From Warburgia ugandensis (taxonomy: Eukaryota > Streptophyta > Magnoliopsida > Canellales > Canellaceae): a DNA stretch of 64,000 nt. The translations under genes and the position numbers were made by a program. The notes under the pieces are model-generated. The model saw only the letters and a program-made list of their open reading frames with translations, did not search any database and had not been told where the DNA came from. Below, piece after piece: positions 63,301 to 64,000 of this stretch (position 1 is its first letter; each line of letters starts with the position of its first letter). Where the stretch lies: contig CP141132.1 of assembly GCA_035236585.1 (NCBI GenBank), forward strand, positions 25,255,445 to 25,319,444, read 5' to 3'.

Positions 63301-63722
63301 TCCTCTAATGTAGTATGAAATTGTTCATGGTCATCCTGGAAGTCATCATATGCATCTCAGAACATCAATACAGTTGTACTATCTCCAATACTTCCTAAAG
63401 TGTCCTGATCATATCTTCCTGGCCTTGTTGAGGACCTATGTGGAAGTTCTTCTCCATGCCAAATCCATGGGTGGTAGCTTTCATCTATTCCATTGATGCA
63501 CAAGTGTTCTCTCAACACTTCTATAGTTACTTTTTTCAAGTTTCCACATTTTGAGCATGGACAATGCATTCGATTACCATTAACACCCTCCCTAAGTACG
63601 AATTCTATGAAATTTTCTATTTTCTCCTCATATTCTTTTAATGTTCTTGTCGCAGTCATCCAAGCATATTTGTCAATTATCACAAAAATTGAAGCAAATT
63701 TGCATGGCGACTTCTTGGACAT
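60340..63722 (-). pseudogene. TNP2 transposase of CACTA element, decayed
   Basis: CACTA (En/Spm) transposase read from right to left. The N-terminus at 63357-63722 is open for 121 codons and holds the transposase-associated domain ('EYEEKIENFIEF', 'HCPCSKCGNLKK', 'WIWHGEE'). The catalytic TNP2 domain follows with 'LEAKKTMDALG' (about 63130), 'HVCPNDCILHGR' (about 63070), the 'AFLGHKRWLGRDHP' segment (about 62320) and 'LDVMHIEKNVCESLTGTL' (about 62030-62085). A DUF4218-like part shows 'WMYSFERYIKILKG' (about 61440-61490). A DUF4216-like part at 60451-60645 shows 'YYGVIRDIWALEY' and 'FGLTLVDLNRI'-like residues (here 'LGLTLVDLNRI'). Many stops and frameshifts lie between these pieces, so it is inactive. 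Confidence 0.85.
61078..61100. repeat. (AC)n microsatellite
   Basis: About 11 AC units in a gap between the DUF4216-like and DUF4218-like parts of TNP2, possibly a former intron. Confidence 0.9.
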
Positions 63723-64000
63723 GAAAAGATTAGGTTAGGCATTTTATCGAATATTAGATATACAAGAATTAGAAGTATTCGAAGTAACTACATTTTTAAT
63801 GGAAGTTTTCAATTAACAATGAAAAAAAAAGAAAAATATGACAAACACATTCAAGGACGAAATTAACTTTCAAAAGAAAATTTTCTAACCCATAAACATG
63901 TTAAAATTCTTCAAATATACATAATACATATGCGTGCGTCTCGGCGACAGGCACACATCGACCGTTCTGCCCGACCAATCCAGGGCCATCTATTCCGTTG
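63723..64000. other. Upstream part of CACTA element, GC-rich at window end
   Basis: A/T-rich until about 63925, then about 70 bases of clearly GC- and CpG-rich sequence up to the window end. It would be the 5' region of the TNP2 gene. No terminal motif is seen. Confidence 0.35.

Larger units (their letters stand above)
49725..64000 (-). mobile_element. CACTA (En/Spm) transposon, right end outside window
   Basis: Starts at 49725 with CACTACTAGATAGGGGGC, a typical CACTA terminus. A subterminal array of short inverted motifs (to about 50430), a TNP1-like remnant (52060-53930) and a TNP2 transposase remnant (60340-63722) follow, both on the minus strand. So 49725 is the 3' terminus and the 5' terminus lies beyond 64000. 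It is inserted in an Athila integrase, and LTR C is inserted in it. The 3-bp target duplication (GGG on this side) cannot be confirmed. It may be two CACTA elements rather than one, because a second patch of subterminal-like motifs lies near 59945-60075. Confidence 0.75.

Noticed and set aside
1..64000. Prokaryotic operons, host protein-coding genes, tRNA or rRNA genes
   Set aside because: Nothing was found that passes inspection. All recognisable proteins belong to plant retrotransposons or a CACTA transposon, and the remaining ORFs are short and unconserved.

Overview
This is repeat-dense nuclear DNA from a flowering plant. It is AT-rich, and every protein trace I can recognise belongs to plant transposable elements: Athila-lineage Ty3/gypsy gag-pol, and CACTA (En/Spm) TNP2 and TNP1-like ORFs. 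All of these are broken by stops and frameshifts. I see no intact host gene, no rRNA or tRNA gene and no CRISPR array. The species cannot be fixed from what is here; a large-genome eudicot or magnoliid would fit.

Layout. (1) Bases 1-5502: the 3' part of a plus-strand Athila-type LTR, then minus-strand Athila LTR pieces, 3' noncoding sequence and an integrase fragment. (2) 5503-15431: a decayed plus-strand Athila element with a truncated 5' LTR, tRNA-Asp-type primer site, gag remnant, protease, RT, RNase H, integrase, long 3' noncoding region, polypurine tract and a complete 3' LTR. (3) 15432-19126: three further LTR pieces, two of them on the minus strand. (4) 19127-39066: a second plus-strand Athila-like element (5' LTR, PBS, leader, gag remnant, no pol, 3' noncoding region, 3' LTR). 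It carries four later insertions: an approx. 1 kb Athila-like LTR (22882-26459), two approx. 2.6 kb LTRs (A 23433-25965 and B 26880-29548) and a 4.4 kb LTR (D 34311-38691). (5) 39067-43951: a minus-strand Athila element with most of pol deleted. (6) 43952-48761: LTR E, with discordant flanks. (7) 48762-49724: a minus-strand Athila integrase fragment interrupted by a CACTA transposon. (8) 49725 to beyond 64000: that CACTA transposon, with a terminal CACTA motif, a striking subterminal inverted-repeat array, a TNP1-like remnant, an inserted LTR (C 54259-56947), poorly assigned sequence and a decayed TNP2 transposase on the minus strand.

The best-supported structural result is a set of five related LTRs (A-E). 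They have no internal domain, TG...CA-type ends and a TATA-like box about 0.4-0.6 kb from the sense start. They look like solo LTRs of one Ty3/gypsy superfamily group, probably Tekay/Del-like chromoviruses judging from the ends and length. A, B and D have perfect 5-bp target duplications, and C has a 4/5 match. Relative order can be read from nesting: A inside T inside the second Athila element; D inside its 3' LTR; C inside the CACTA, which is itself inside an Athila pol. A 2.5 kb segment at the left edge (1-2523) matches the 3' LTR of the second element plus 0.65 kb of its flank. It lacks insertion D, so it is an empty site for D. I found no sign of a novel multi-gene system; the interest lies in the nested history and the unusual repeats.
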